This document shows, piece by piece, positions 33,431-41,198 of a DNA stretch of 41,198 bases (its first letter is position 1; each line of letters opens with the position of its first letter). The notes below the pieces were generated by a model. The model had not been told where the DNA came from and did not search any database. It was given only the letters and a program-made list of their open reading frames with translations. This stretch comes from Clostridiaceae bacterium (lineage in GTDB: Bacteria > Bacillota_A > Clostridia > Clostridiales > Clostridiaceae): positions 1-41,198 of the forward strand of contig JAQSXU010000024.1 of the NCBI GenBank assembly GCA_029256485.1, given 5' to 3'. The position numbers and the translations under genes were made by a program.

Positions 33431-34201
33431 ATGGAAAAACAATTGTTAGTTATGATGCCTGCATATAACGAAGAGGAAAGTATTGGAGTAGTACTAAATA
33501 AAATCTATGAAGCTGGAATAGATGAAATAGCTGATATTTTAGTTATTAATGATGGTTCAAAAGATAATACAGAAAAAATAGTAAGAAATTTTAAAGTAAC
33601 TATTATAAATCAAGTAAGAAATATGGGTTATGGTTCAGCTTTACAGGTGGGGTACAAGTATGCTGAAAAAAAAGGCTATAAATATATTATACAGTTAGAC
33701 TCAGATGGTCAGCATGATGTTTCTAATATAAAAATCATATATGATTATCTTCAGAATAAAGATCATGGATTCACAGAAACACCGGATATTGTAATTGGCT
33801 CTAGATTTTTAAGTAACAGCAGTACTATGAAAATATCAAAAATTAAGTATATTGCAATTTCCTACTTTAGATTAGTGATTAAAATCTTTACCAAAGACAA
33901 CATAACAGATACTACATCAGGACTTCAAGGCTTAAATAGAATGGCCTTTACCTATTATGCTGGTTATGGAAATTTTGATCGCAGGTATCCGGATATAAAT
34001 ATGATAATACAAATGATTATGCTGGGATATTGTGTTAAAGAAATACCTGCAGTGATGCACGAAAGAAAAACAGGAAAAGGAATGCATTCAGGTATAATAA
34101 AGCCCATGAAATATATGGTTATAATTATGTTGAGTACGCTTAGTATCATACTAAGAAATAGGAAACATAATTATGTTATGGGAAAAGAGAGAGAAATATG
34201 A
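33431..34201 (+). CDS. GT2 glycosyltransferase of the polyprenol-phosphate-sugar synthase type
   Basis: This 256-aa cytosolic enzyme has a GT-A fold. MMPAYNEEESIG, VINDGSKDNT, the GYGSALQVGYKYA helix typical of dolichol/polyprenol-phosphate-sugar synthases, metal-binding QLDSDGQHD and DTTSGLQGLNR are all visible. It probably loads a sugar onto undecaprenyl phosphate, which fits the GT-C-like protein encoded just upstream and the DUF2304 protein at the start of the operon. GGGGGAGG precedes the ATG. It overlaps the next gene by 4 bp (ATGA). Confidence 0.82.
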   Translation: MEKQLLVMMPAYNEEESIGVVLNKIYEAGIDEIADILVINDGSKDNTEKIVRNFKVTIINQVRNMGYGSALQVGYKYAEKKGYKYIIQLDSDGQHDVSNIKIIYDYLQNKDHGFTETPDIVIGSRFLSNSSTMKISKIKYIAISYFRLVIKIFTKDNITDTTSGLQGLNRMAFTYYAGYGNFDRRYPDINMIIQMIMLGYCVKEIPAVMHERKTGKGMHSGIIKPMKYMVIIMLSTLSIILRNRKHNYVMGKEREI

Positions 34202-35931
34202 GTAATAAAGAACAAGATTATAATGTGAAAAATGAAAATTACTTGGTGCTGGCGTCAATTATAATTTTATTATTTATTCTAATGATGACCATGGTGAATT
34301 TAAACTATTTTGTAAGAAAAAACAAAGCAAAATCAGACACAGATACTAACAATGCTTTAAATATGCAAAGAGCAGAAAAGCAGCCTGAACTTAATACTTC
34401 TTGTGTAATTGTATGGGGGAAAGATAAAAAGAATACTATTGAAATTGTTGAAGACAGCTTAGAAAAAGCTAAAATTGGTTATATTTCAAAAGCAAAATTT
34501 GAAGATATAAATGATGAGGAATTAAAATCAGCTAAAACAATAATTATTAACGGAAGTGAACTTAGCAGCCTGGGAAATGTGGATAAGCTCTTTGAATACA
34601 TAAAAATAGGTAAAAATATAATCTTCACTTCTATGCCCGATACTGGCTATATTGAAACAAAAGGCCTAAAAGATATTATGGGTATAAAGAATATGACACA
34701 ATCCAAGAATCAAAAAGGGGTAAAATTCTTACCAGGATTTATGCTTGGGGGATTATTAGAACTTCCTGATTTGTCATATAAGGCACCTGTGGCAGAACTG
34801 CTTTCTACCACTAAGACATATGTTACTGGTTTAAAAAAATCAGCTGTAATCTGGCGCAACATTTATGGAAAAAGTGAAATTTATGTGATTAATGGACCTT
34901 TTTTTGAAACAAATGCGGCATATGGTATTATGTCAGCAATTATGGCCCAGATTTATCCGGATTATATTTATCCTGTTGTTAATGCAAAAGTTTTTACTTA
35001 TACTGGATTGCCTTATGTTAGTTATGAGAATACTAGTGAACTTGAAAAAATATATAGCAGAAATGCTATGCAGCTTCAACAAGATATATTAATTCCTGAT
35101 ATATTAAGCATAAATAAAAGCAGAGACTTTATCCCAAGTGGTTTTTTAATAGACAGTTTCAATAAACAATATATAGGCGAAACAAATAAGTATAGTAAAG
35201 AACAAATTAATAATTATGAAAAGGACATTTATAAATTAGGCGGAGAAGTTGGAATGGTATATTCAGGGGATTTAGAAAAAGATACTAAGATATATAGTAG
35301 TTTATTCAATAATAAAAATTTTAAATCTGTTCTATTAAATAATAAGAATTTAGAAACTCTAATTAAGCTGATAAATAAAGATCAATTTAACTTCGTAGAT
35401 TCTGTATTGGGACCATGGACAGAAAAAAAGAAGAGTTTTGGATATATTACTAAAAGTGCCGTATATATTCCATTTACCATAGATGGTGTAGATAATACTG
35501 ACCAAGAGAAGCTTGAGTTTTACTCTGGTATTACAGCATTTGGAGCAATTATACAAAATCTTGACTTAAAACAGGTAATATTTCCTGGAGATAATAAGGA
35601 CAATTGGATGAATGTATTACGGGATTATGTTAAATTTATAGATTCTTATAGAATGAAATATGAAATGATACAGCCAAGAAGTGTTACTGAGACGGCACTG
35701 TTAGTTAAAAAATTTCAAAATAATTCTCCGTCTATAAAGTACAGTAATAATAAAATAGAAATAAGATTTAAACAGTGGTATGGAGAATCTTATTATATTT
35801 TGAGAACTAATAAGGAAATAGATAGTATTACAAATGGAACTGCAGAAAAGATAGAAGAAGGAGCATATTTAGTTACTGTAAAAAATAAAGAAATTCATAT
35901 TAACTTACGACAAGTTGATAGATATGAGTAG
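34198..35931 (+). CDS. PelA-deacetylase/DUF2194-like membrane-anchored protein
   Basis: The 577-aa protein has a short cytosolic tail and one membrane helix (about residues 17-36). An extracellular Rossmann-like domain follows (SCVIVWGKDKKNTIEIVEDS, then KTIIINGSELSSLG and GKNIIFTSMPDTGY). The C-terminal half (about 280-520) has PSGFLIDSFNKQY and IFPGDNKDNWMNVLRDYVKF, which recall the polysaccharide-deacetylase part of PelA and DUF2194 proteins. I cannot find the His pair expected of an active metal deacetylase, so it may be inactive. No glycoside-hydrolase domain like that of PelA is present. The place between the GT2 gene and pelF supports a role in polymer processing. Confidence 0.5.
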   Translation: MSNKEQDYNVKNENYLVLASIIILLFILMMTMVNLNYFVRKNKAKSDTDTNNALNMQRAEKQPELNTSCVIVWGKDKKNTIEIVEDSLEKAKIGYISKAKFEDINDEELKSAKTIIINGSELSSLGNVDKLFEYIKIGKNIIFTSMPDTGYIETKGLKDIMGIKNMTQSKNQKGVKFLPGFMLGGLLELPDLSYKAPVAELLSTTKTYVTGLKKSAVIWRNIYGKSEIYVINGPFFETNAAYGIMSAIMAQIYPDYIYPVVNAKVFTYTGLPYVSYENTSELEKIYSRNAMQLQQDILIPDILSINKSRDFIPSGFLIDSFNKQYIGETNKYSKEQINNYEKDIYKLGGEVGMVYSGDLEKDTKIYSSLFNNKNFKSVLLNNKNLETLIKLINKDQFNFVDSVLGPWTEKKKSFGYITKSAVYIPFTIDGVDNTDQEKLEFYSGITAFGAIIQNLDLKQVIFPGDNKDNWMNVLRDYVKFIDSYRMKYEMIQPRSVTETALLVKKFQNNSPSIKYSNNKIEIRFKQWYGESYYILRTNKEIDSITNGTAEKIEEGAYLVTVKNKEIHINLRQVDRYE

Positions 35932-35940
35932 GTGAAAATT

Positions 35941-37350
35941 ATGAAAGTATGCTTGATTGTAGAAGGGGCATATCCTTATATTACAGGTGGAGTTTCAAGC
36001 TGGATACAGCAGATGTTATTAAAATTTAATGATATTGAATTTGTTATTCAAACACTAGTAGTAAATAGAAATGAAAAAAAAGAATTTAAATATAAAATAC
36101 CAGATAACGTAAGCGAGATCCAAGAAATTTATTTACTTGATGATGATTACATAAGTAAGAATAAAAAGAATTTTAAACTTAAAGATAGTGAATATAATGC
36201 TTTACAAAGTTTAATTTTTGGCAATGAAGTGGATTGGAAAGGAGTATTCAATTTTTTTCAAAATACAGACATATCTTTAGATAGATTATTAGCAGGTAAA
36301 GAATTTTTAAATATGACGGAGGAGTATTATAACAAAAACTTTAAAGATGCAGTATTTACCGATTTTCTGTGGACTATGAGGTCTATGTATCTGCCTCTTT
36401 TTCTGCTATTGAAGAATAAGCCTGCGCAGGCAGAATTATATCACTCATTATCTACAGGATATTCAGGAGTATTCGGTAGTATGGCCAAATTTCTATATAA
36501 TAAACCTCTGCTAGTGTCAGAGCATGGAATATATACAAGAGAAAGAGAAGAAGAAATTTTAAAGGCAAACTGGGTTAAAGGAATTTATAAGGATTTATGG
36601 ATACAACAATTTTATAAATTCTCAAATTGTTGTTATGATTTTGCAGATAAAGTAACAGCATTATTTGAAGAAGCTAGAGAATTTCAAATTGACTTAGGAT
36701 GCTCAAGAGAGAAGACTAATGTTATTCGTAATGGAGTAAATGTACCAGATTTCAGAGGTTTACCAGCAAAAGATGAGCATGATAATTACATAAATGTTGG
36801 TGCAATATTAAGAGTTACTCCAATTAAGGATATAAAAACCATGATTAATGCCTTTTATTTGGCAAAAGAAGAAGTGCCAAATTTAAAACTATGGATAATG
36901 GGACCATTAGATGAAAAGCCAAAGTATGTTGAGGAATGCAGACAATTAATAAGGGATTATGGTATAAAAGATGTTATATTTACTGATAAAATAAATGTGA
37001 AAGATTATATAGGTAAGATGGATTACACTGTATTGAGCAGTTTAAGTGAAGGACAGCCTTTAGTTATATTAGAAGGGTTTGCTGCAAAAAAACCATGTAT
37101 TGCAACAAATGTAGGGGACTGCTTCAATATGATATACGGGGGAAAGGACGAATTTGGAGATGCTGGTATTGTAGTACCTGTTATGAACGTAAAAAAAATG
37201 GCTAAAGCAATGGTCTATCTGGCAAAGGAAGAGAATATAAGGATGCAAATGGGGATAAATGGATATAACAGAGCAAATAAATATTATCAAAATTACAAAG
37301 TTTTTCAAGAATATTATGACATATACAATAAATTAACAGAAGGATATTAA
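35941..37350 (+). CDS. pelF: PelF glycosyltransferase (GT4)
   Basis: This 469-aa cytosolic GT-B enzyme polymerises the Pel backbone from UDP-sugars. PelF features are the N-terminal VCLIVEGAYPYITGGVSSWI, LYHSLSTGYSG, SEHGIYTREREEEI, NVIRNGVNVPDF at the start of the second Rossmann domain, and the E-x7-E nucleotide site in LSEGQPLVILEGFAAKKPCIAT. The ATG at 35941 has TAGGTGA in front. The in-frame GTG at 35932 directly follows the previous stop and is less likely. Length is close to that of known PelF. Confidence 0.93.
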   Translation: MKVCLIVEGAYPYITGGVSSWIQQMLLKFNDIEFVIQTLVVNRNEKKEFKYKIPDNVSEIQEIYLLDDDYISKNKKNFKLKDSEYNALQSLIFGNEVDWKGVFNFFQNTDISLDRLLAGKEFLNMTEEYYNKNFKDAVFTDFLWTMRSMYLPLFLLLKNKPAQAELYHSLSTGYSGVFGSMAKFLYNKPLLVSEHGIYTREREEEILKANWVKGIYKDLWIQQFYKFSNCCYDFADKVTALFEEAREFQIDLGCSREKTNVIRNGVNVPDFRGLPAKDEHDNYINVGAILRVTPIKDIKTMINAFYLAKEEVPNLKLWIMGPLDEKPKYVEECRQLIRDYGIKDVIFTDKINVKDYIGKMDYTVLSSLSEGQPLVILEGFAAKKPCIATNVGDCFNMIYGGKDEFGDAGIVVPVMNVKKMAKAMVYLAKEENIRMQMGINGYNRANKYYQNYKVFQEYYDIYNKLTEGY

Positions 37351-37380
37351 AATATTTTTAAGTTGAGGAGATAATGATAT

Positions 37381-38847
37381 ATGGCTGGAATAGGGTTTGA
37401 ACTAAAAAAAATTTTTAGAAAAGAAAGTATATCAAGACTTGCAGGTGGTGTGGTATACAGTACTCTTGTTACAGTAGGACCAACAATAATCGTTATTATT
37501 ACAATTATTCTGCTTTATTCTATTTTAGGACTAACATCCGTGCCATATGCTGAAAGAGAGTTATTGTCCTCAACTATTCTTTATGTATTTATTTTTTCAC
37601 TTTTAACAACATCCCCATTTATTGGAATAATGTCAAGGTATATTGCAGATAAGATTTATGAAGAAAAATATGATGATATTTTACCATCCTTCTATACAGG
37701 TGTTTTTTTAAATACAATAACAGGAGCTGCCCTAGGTATCCCATTTATGTTAAGAATAATTTTTATAGGCAAAGTGGATTTAATATTTTCTTTTGTATCC
37801 TACTGCTTTTTCATAGTTATGATAATAACTTTTTATTCTATGACTTATTTATCTGCTACAAAAGATTATAAGATAATTACAGTATATTATGTAATTGGTA
37901 TGATAATAACCTTTATTTCAGCTGCTTTGTTGTATAGATTTGGATTAAGTACCATAAAATCTATCCTTTATGGAGTCACCCTGGGATTTCTAATTATCGC
38001 TTTATTAGAGTTTGCTTATATGAGAAAGTATTTTAGAAGCAACAGCAGAAACTATAAAAATTGTTTACACTATTTAATAGATTATAAAAATATATGTTTT
38101 TGTAACTTTTTTTATATACTAGGGCTTTATATACATAATTTTGTGTTTTGGACTCACCCATCTCATGTTATTGTTGCTGAAAGTTATGTCAGCATGCAAA
38201 GTTATGATATGGCATCTTGTCTAGCTATGTTTACAAATATATCAACAATTGTAATATTTACAGTTATGGCAGAAACAAAATTCCATGATAAATATAAGGA
38301 ATACAACGAAGCGGTTATTGGCAAAACCTTGAATGATATTGATAGAGCAAAAAAAAGTATGTTTAAATTACTAATACAACAAATTAGTTATTTGGTTGGT
38401 GTACAAGCTATTATAACAATAATTATATTTCTTATTGCCAATTTATTACTGCCCGTTATAGGATTTGGCGGCAGCGTGTTGTCTATATACCCATCTTTAA
38501 CTGGTGCATATTTTACTATATTTCTTATGTATTGTAATATAATATTTATGTTTTATTTTAATGATTATACGGGCGCAATGTTTACAAGTATAATATTTTG
38601 TGCTTCTGTTCTAATAGGAAGCATTTTATCCATAAGGCTTTCAGAACCTTTTTATGGATTAGGTGCCTTTATAGGAGGTTTCATTGGCTGGTCAGAAAGT
38701 TTTTTCAGAATTCAATATATAGAAAAACATTTTGATGAGCATATTTTTTGCAGAACCAGCCTTCTGAAAAAAGTAGTAGGAAAAATTCCGGATTCCAGGG
38801 TTTATGTTAACCATTTTAAAGCTGGTAACCCCAGAGGAAAAGTATAA
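37381..38847 (+). CDS. pelG: PelG polysaccharide exporter
   Basis: The 488-aa membrane protein has about twelve helices and is related to the MOP/MATE flippase superfamily. The N-terminus MAGIGFELKKIFRKES followed by SRLAGGVVYSTLVTVGPTI is characteristic of PelG. It is expected to carry the nascent polymer across the membrane in complex with PelD, PelE and PelF. GAGGAG lies before the ATG. The next GT2 gene begins 17 bp downstream without a terminator. Confidence 0.93.
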   Translation: MAGIGFELKKIFRKESISRLAGGVVYSTLVTVGPTIIVIITIILLYSILGLTSVPYAERELLSSTILYVFIFSLLTTSPFIGIMSRYIADKIYEEKYDDILPSFYTGVFLNTITGAALGIPFMLRIIFIGKVDLIFSFVSYCFFIVMIITFYSMTYLSATKDYKIITVYYVIGMIITFISAALLYRFGLSTIKSILYGVTLGFLIIALLEFAYMRKYFRSNSRNYKNCLHYLIDYKNICFCNFFYILGLYIHNFVFWTHPSHVIVAESYVSMQSYDMASCLAMFTNISTIVIFTVMAETKFHDKYKEYNEAVIGKTLNDIDRAKKSMFKLLIQQISYLVGVQAIITIIIFLIANLLLPVIGFGGSVLSIYPSLTGAYFTIFLMYCNIIFMFYFNDYTGAMFTSIIFCASVLIGSILSIRLSEPFYGLGAFIGGFIGWSESFFRIQYIEKHFDEHIFCRTSLLKKVVGKIPDSRVYVNHFKAGNPRGKV

Positions 38848-38864
38848 TTTAGGAGAGTATTTAG

Positions 38865-39854
38865 ATGAAAATCTCAATTATAGTTCCTGTTTACAATGTA
38901 GAGTATTATTTGAAAAGGTGTATTGACTCTATATTAAATCAAACAATAAAAAATATAGAGATAATTTTAGTGAATGATGGATCTAAAGATAAATCAGGAG
39001 ATATTTGTGAAGAGTACAAGAAAAAGGATCATAGAGTAATTGTAATTCATAAGAAAAATGGAGGGCTTTCTTCAGCTAGAAATGCTGGCTTAGAAATAGC
39101 TGCTGGTGAGCTTGTGGGTTTTGTTGATAGTGATGATTGGATAGAACCAGATTATTTTGAAACTTTGTATAATGGAATTATAAGATACAATGCTGATATT
39201 TCAGTTATGCACTTTAAAATAGTTACTAATTATAAAAAAATTCAATTCGCAACTAAGGTAAAAGAACAATGGGTTGGGTTTGATCGTAACCAGGCAATGG
39301 AAAGTTTTTTTTCAAATAATTTTATTGGAAACTCAGCAGGGAATAAATTGTATAGAAGTAATCTATTTAAAGACATAAAATATCCAGAAGGAATGCTGAT
39401 GGAAGATAAGGCAACTACCTATAAACTAATTGATAAATCTAATTTAGTTGTAGTTAATTCATCACGAAAATATCACTATTACTTGAGAAGTGACAGTATA
39501 ATGCAGTCCAATTTTAACAGAAAAAAATTTGATTTACTTCAAATTCATATGGATCAAATAGAATTTGTTGATAAAAATTATCCTGAGCTTTATGAATTAA
39601 TACGCGCAAGATATTCTTATGAAGCCTTTAGATTATTACTAATGATGATAAGGAGCAATTATAGTGAAAAATGGGATTTAGAAAGATGTCTTAAAATTAT
39701 TAAGGATAATGTAAAGTATGTTTTAAAGGAAAAAAGAATGGGTATTCATCATAAAGTTTATATTTTACTATTTTATCTATTTCCTAAAGCAGTACTTTTA
39801 TTTTCAAAAAGTAAATTTGCTTCTTACATACTGAAAAAAATGAAAATAGCATAG
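38865..39854 (+). CDS. GT2 family glycosyltransferase
   Basis: This 329-aa cytosolic GT-A enzyme has IIVPVYNVEYYLKRC, LVNDGSKDKSG, GGLSSARNAGLE and the metal-binding FVDSDDWIEPDY. The C-terminal third is helical and ends in a hydrophobic/basic segment (LLFYLFPKAVLLFSKSKF) that may touch the membrane. It probably adds a sugar to an exopolysaccharide repeat unit; donor and acceptor are not predictable. TAGGAGAG precedes the ATG. Its close spacing after pelG suggests cotranscription. Confidence 0.88.
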   Translation: MKISIIVPVYNVEYYLKRCIDSILNQTIKNIEIILVNDGSKDKSGDICEEYKKKDHRVIVIHKKNGGLSSARNAGLEIAAGELVGFVDSDDWIEPDYFETLYNGIIRYNADISVMHFKIVTNYKKIQFATKVKEQWVGFDRNQAMESFFSNNFIGNSAGNKLYRSNLFKDIKYPEGMLMEDKATTYKLIDKSNLVVVNSSRKYHYYLRSDSIMQSNFNRKKFDLLQIHMDQIEFVDKNYPELYELIRARYSYEAFRLLLMMIRSNYSEKWDLERCLKIIKDNVKYVLKEKRMGIHHKVYILLFYLFPKAVLLFSKSKFASYILKKMKIA

Positions 39855-39887
39855 TAGAAAAATTATATTCTATTAAGGAGAAAAGGC

Positions 39888-40949
39888 ATGCAGGTAAGTA
39901 TTATAATACCTATATATAAGGCAGAGAAATATTTGAAGCGATGTTTAGACAGTGTATTACAACAGACGTATAAAGATATAGAAATTATTCTGGTGGATGA
40001 TGGATCACCTGACAGATGTCCAGTAATATGTGACAGCTTCAAGGAAAAAGACAGCAGAATAAAGGTAATCCATAGTGAGAATTGTGGGCAAAGTGCAGCA
40101 AGAAATTTGGGAATGGAGTCAGCATCGGGAAAATATATTTCTTTTGTGGATGCAGATGATGTTTTGGCTGAGGGTGCAGTAGAAACACTATTAGCTATAG
40201 CAGAAGTAGGAAAATATGATATTGTAGGCGGTAATTATTTTAGGGTAAATGAGGAAACTAAAATTTCATCAAATTATTATAGTTCCGGGGAAATAAATAA
40301 ATATGGATGTAAAGAGCATAAGAAAAGGTATAATTTATATAAAACATCAAGTTCATTTGGTTATGTATGGGGAAAGCTTTATAGAACCTCATTTATAAAT
40401 GAACATAAAATAAGATTTGACTCAGCAAAAAAAGTGTTTATGGAAGATACTCTATTTAATTTAAAGGCTATTTCATTTAATCCAAAGTATTATGTATTAA
40501 ATAAGCCTATATATTACTACTATATTTATGAATCATCTACATCAAATAAAAAAGAAGATTTGACACATAGAGCACTAAATATGATACAAGATTACCAGTG
40601 CTTTTTAAAATCTCAATGTAAATATGAAGAAAATATAGATTTATTTGTACCTCTGGCTGCTCGTGTATTTTGCTGGGCTATATTTAAAAAAATACAGTCA
40701 GATGGTCTATCTTTCAATAATATATACAACACAATTATAGAATTTACCCGCTGCGAAGCTGTGAGGTGCCTATTTTCACATAGAAAAGCAATTAAAGTAT
40801 TAATGGAACTACCAAGTTTTTTAGAAACAGTTTTTTTTACTGTATGTATTTTATCTTTAAGATTTAAGCTGTATAAAATGATGTCAATAATCTTTATATG
40901 TATATATCCCTTATCTAAAGTATATATAGACAAAAATTTAAAAAGTTAA
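39888..40949 (+). CDS. GT2 family glycosyltransferase
   Basis: The 353-aa GT-A enzyme is similar in layout to its upstream neighbour: IIIPIYKAEKYLKRCLDS, LVDDGSPDRCP, GQSAARNLGMESASG and FVDADDVLAEGA. A VMEDTLFN segment follows, as in EpsJ/CpsJ-type enzymes. There is a C-terminal hydrophobic stretch (about 315-345). AAGGAG precedes the ATG at good distance. Together with the flippase that follows, it points to a Wzx/Wzy-type polysaccharide module joined to the Pel operon. Confidence 0.88.
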   Translation: MQVSIIIPIYKAEKYLKRCLDSVLQQTYKDIEIILVDDGSPDRCPVICDSFKEKDSRIKVIHSENCGQSAARNLGMESASGKYISFVDADDVLAEGAVETLLAIAEVGKYDIVGGNYFRVNEETKISSNYYSSGEINKYGCKEHKKRYNLYKTSSSFGYVWGKLYRTSFINEHKIRFDSAKKVFMEDTLFNLKAISFNPKYYVLNKPIYYYYIYESSTSNKKEDLTHRALNMIQDYQCFLKSQCKYEENIDLFVPLAARVFCWAIFKKIQSDGLSFNNIYNTIIEFTRCEAVRCLFSHRKAIKVLMELPSFLETVFFTVCILSLRFKLYKMMSIIFICIYPLSKVYIDKNLKS

Positions 40950-40969
40950 ATAGAAAGTTGGACTATAAG

Positions 40970-41198
40970 ATGAATACACAGTCAAGAGAAGTTAACTCCA
41001 TAAGAAATATTATAGTTGGAGTTATTAATCAAATTTCAATTCTATTCTTAAATATAGTAGCAACCACATTATTTATTAAGAAACTGGGAACTGAATATTT
41101 AGGTGTCAATGGCTTATTTTCCAATTTATTTGTACTAATGTCATTTGCTGAATTTGGCATAGGTACAGTTATGGTATATAGTTTGTATGAGCCATTAG
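40970..41198 (+). CDS. Polysaccharide flippase (Wzx/MATE-like), N-terminal part (3' cut by window)
   Basis: From the ATG at 40970 the frame stays open to the window end (76 codons). It reads NSIRNIIVGVINQISILFLN, then TTLFIKKLGTEYLGVNGLFS and a further hydrophobic stretch, the typical first two helices of O-antigen/teichoic-acid flippases with the conserved L-G-x-E-Y-L-G-x-x-G-L loop. It probably flips lipid-linked oligosaccharides made by the two preceding GT2 enzymes. The ribosome site is weak. Confidence 0.8.
   Translation, partial: MNTQSREVNSIRNIIVGVINQISILFLNIVATTLFIKKLGTEYLGVNGLFSNLFVLMSFAEFGIGTVMVYSLYEPL

Overview
The window is a low-GC chromosomal segment that fits Clostridium sensu stricto. 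The evidence is the A+T-rich codon use, strong AGGAGG-type ribosome binding sites, a spore-germinant receptor operon, a membrane pyrophosphatase and strict-anaerobe oxygen-defence genes. No rRNA, tRNA, CRISPR array, intact insertion sequence or prophage was seen. Genus is an inference from gene content; species cannot be told.

Layout. 1-1034: the 3' end of a secreted GH13 amylase-type gene with an Ig-like domain. 1038-3438: two overlapping small ORFs, a GpsA-like dehydrogenase and a YbgC-type thioesterase. 3454-7111 (minus): a germinant receptor operon in the order B-C-A. 7271-10816: an esterase, YitT, a YkuS-type protein and two clostridial hypotheticals, with copy A of a 98-bp imperfect palindrome at 9667-9764. 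10817-13181: an ABC-F ribosome-protection gene behind a roughly 380-nt leader that holds a six-codon ORF and an intrinsic terminator, the layout of ribosome-mediated attenuation. 13341-14918: HxlR regulator and divergent Old Yellow Enzyme. 14936-15700: a 5'-truncated, GC-richer vanadium haloperoxidase remnant. 15911-22669: membrane pyrophosphatase, an asymmetric heterodimeric ABC exporter and an EamA transporter.

23156-26677 is an oxygen-defence unit. A protein made of acyl-CoA dehydrogenase, the FAD domain of ETF-alpha and rubredoxin is followed by a flavodiiron protein. Upstream are a near-perfect PerR box and two weaker ones. The domains suggest an electron path from acyl-CoA through two flavins and rubredoxin to the diiron site and O2. 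A TetR regulator follows; its last codons lie inside copy B of the 98-bp repeat (27372-27469).

27626-41198 is an exopolysaccharide operon of the Pel type, behind a clear sigma-A-like promoter (TTGATA, 17 bp, TATAAT). The order is DUF2304, PelD fused to a degenerate SDR domain and apparently starting at ATT, a PelE-like protein, a GT-C-like membrane protein, a polyprenol-phosphate-sugar type GT2, a PelA-deacetylase/DUF2194-like protein, PelF, PelG, two more GT2 enzymes and the start of a flippase. PelD keeps an RxxD c-di-GMP site, so polymer export is probably gated by c-di-GMP after translation. The most notable candidates in the window are this modified Pel locus, the PerR-linked acyl-CoA/rubredoxin/flavodiiron unit, the ABC-F attenuator and the 98-bp repeat family.
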